This document shows, piece after piece, positions 6,264-6,431 of a stretch of 6,431 nt of DNA. The position numbers were made by a program, and so were the translations under genes. The stretch comes from Candidatus Cloacimonadota bacterium (GTDB taxonomy: Bacteria; Cloacimonadota; Cloacimonadia; Cloacimonadales; TCS61). Below the pieces are notes generated by a model, which worked only from the letters and a program-made list of their open reading frames with translations, had not been told where the DNA came from and did no database searches. Location: the NCBI GenBank assembly GCA_021157645.1, contig JAGGWC010000213.1, positions 1 through 6,431 of the forward strand, written 5' to 3'. The stretch's first letter is position 1. Each line of letters starts with the position of its first letter.

Positions 6264-6343
6264 GCCTAACAGCGTATCTATCTTCGGCTGACGCTTTTGA
6301 CCAAATCCCCTTCGCCGACTTCGTTTAGCCCTATCCGTTATTT
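6264..6343 (+). repeat. attC-like GC-rich element, copy 3
   Basis: It begins 12 nt after the TAA of the helicase gene. GCCTAAC (6264-6270) is a full match to RYYYAAC and continues as TAACAGCG, as in copy 2. CCAAAT is at 6301-6306, ACTTCG at 6318-6323 and GTTA at 6337-6340. The last box reads GTTATTT, keeping the GTT cut triplet but departing from GTTRRRY. TCGGC (6284-6288) can pair with GCCGA (6314-6318), and TAAC with GTTA at the ends. It closes the operon as copies 1 and 2 close their genes. No U-run follows, so it is not a standard intrinsic terminator. Confidence 0.6.
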
Positions 6344-6357
6344 CTAAACTTTGGCTT

Positions 6358-6369
6358 ACAATGCATTGT
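6358..6369. repeat. 12-bp perfect palindrome ACAATGCATTGT
   Basis: ACAATG and CATTGT are exact reverse complements with no spacer. It sits 15 nt after copy 3 and just upstream of a promoter-like pair, where an operator for a dimeric regulator could lie. A 12-bp palindrome can also arise by chance; no regulator is encoded in the window. Confidence 0.25.
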
Positions 6370-6372
6370 TGG

Positions 6373-6400
6373 TTTACTTTGTAATTTTATTAAATAAAAT
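6373..6400 (+). promoter_or_regulatory. Weak sigma-70-type promoter candidate for a downstream gene
   Basis: TTTACT (6373-6378, 4 of 6 to TTGACA) and TAAAAT (6395-6400, 5 of 6 to TATAAT) are 16 nt apart in very AT-rich DNA after copy 3. The position is similar to the TTTACC/TTTAAT pair after copy 1, so each element may be followed by its own promoter. The evidence is weak because of base composition. Confidence 0.25.
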
Positions 6401-6431
6401 AAATTTATGTTAAGAGAGAATCTGGTTAAAC

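Noticed and set aside
62..6343. The three repeat elements as a CRISPR array or insertion-sequence ends
   Set aside because: The copies are far apart, diverged in sequence and in the same orientation, with no short unique spacers, no transposase and no target duplications.
6252..6343. Rho-independent terminator after the operon
   Set aside because: Copy 3 can fold, but the stems are short and interrupted and no U-run follows.
6407..6431. ATG at 6407 open to the window end as the start of a next gene
   Set aside because: Only eight codons are visible, there is no Shine-Dalgarno sequence before it, and it would sit at the predicted transcription start.

Overview
The window is AT-rich and densely coded. 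Genes open with good Shine-Dalgarno sites (AGGAG, TAAGGTGGTGAT, AGGGAGG), which fits a bacterium, although an archaeon is not excluded. I cannot name a genus. All credible genes lie on the + strand, and three short GC-rich, hairpin-forming elements break up the AT-rich coding.

Layout. Positions 3-53 are probably the last codons of a gene cut by the window edge. A first repeat element (about 62-148) follows its stop codon. An AT-rich leader with a candidate promoter (158-186) then leads to a 216-aa protein of unknown function (385-1035). A second repeat element (1043-1133, with an extra hairpin unit to 1186) follows that stop codon. A tight four-gene operon comes next (1239-6251), and a third repeat element (6264-6343) follows its last stop. 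The final ~90 bases are AT-rich, with a palindrome and a weak promoter-like pair.

The operon encodes: (1) a 284-aa Lys/Glu-rich protein I do not recognise; (2) a 416-aa P-loop ATPase resembling the BREX ATP-binding family (BrxD, DUF2791); (3) a 441-aa second ATPase with the same C-terminal signature plus an SH3-like N-terminal barrel; (4) a 527-aa Lhr-like DExH helicase resembling BrxHI. The genes overlap or sit 12 nt apart, so they are very likely co-translated. In type 2 BREX (Pgl) loci, brxD and brxHI are neighbours. Here they occur with a second ATPase and an unknown protein, and without the PglX methyltransferase, PglZ phosphatase, PglW or PglY. The best reading is a stand-alone, BREX-like DNA-processing module, probably antiphage. 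The function is inferred, not shown.

The three repeat elements share one layout. CCAAAT lies 48-50 nt after a stop codon, ACTTCG lies 17-22 nt further on, and GTTA lies 13-14 nt after that. Two of the three also have TAACAGCG near the 5' end. Lengths (80-91 bp), imperfect dyad symmetry, RYYYAAC-like and GTTRRRY-like ends, and position right after each gene or operon resemble integron attC sites. If that is right, the window is part of a cassette array with no integrase in view, holding one single-gene cassette and one unusually large four-gene cassette of about 5.2 kb.
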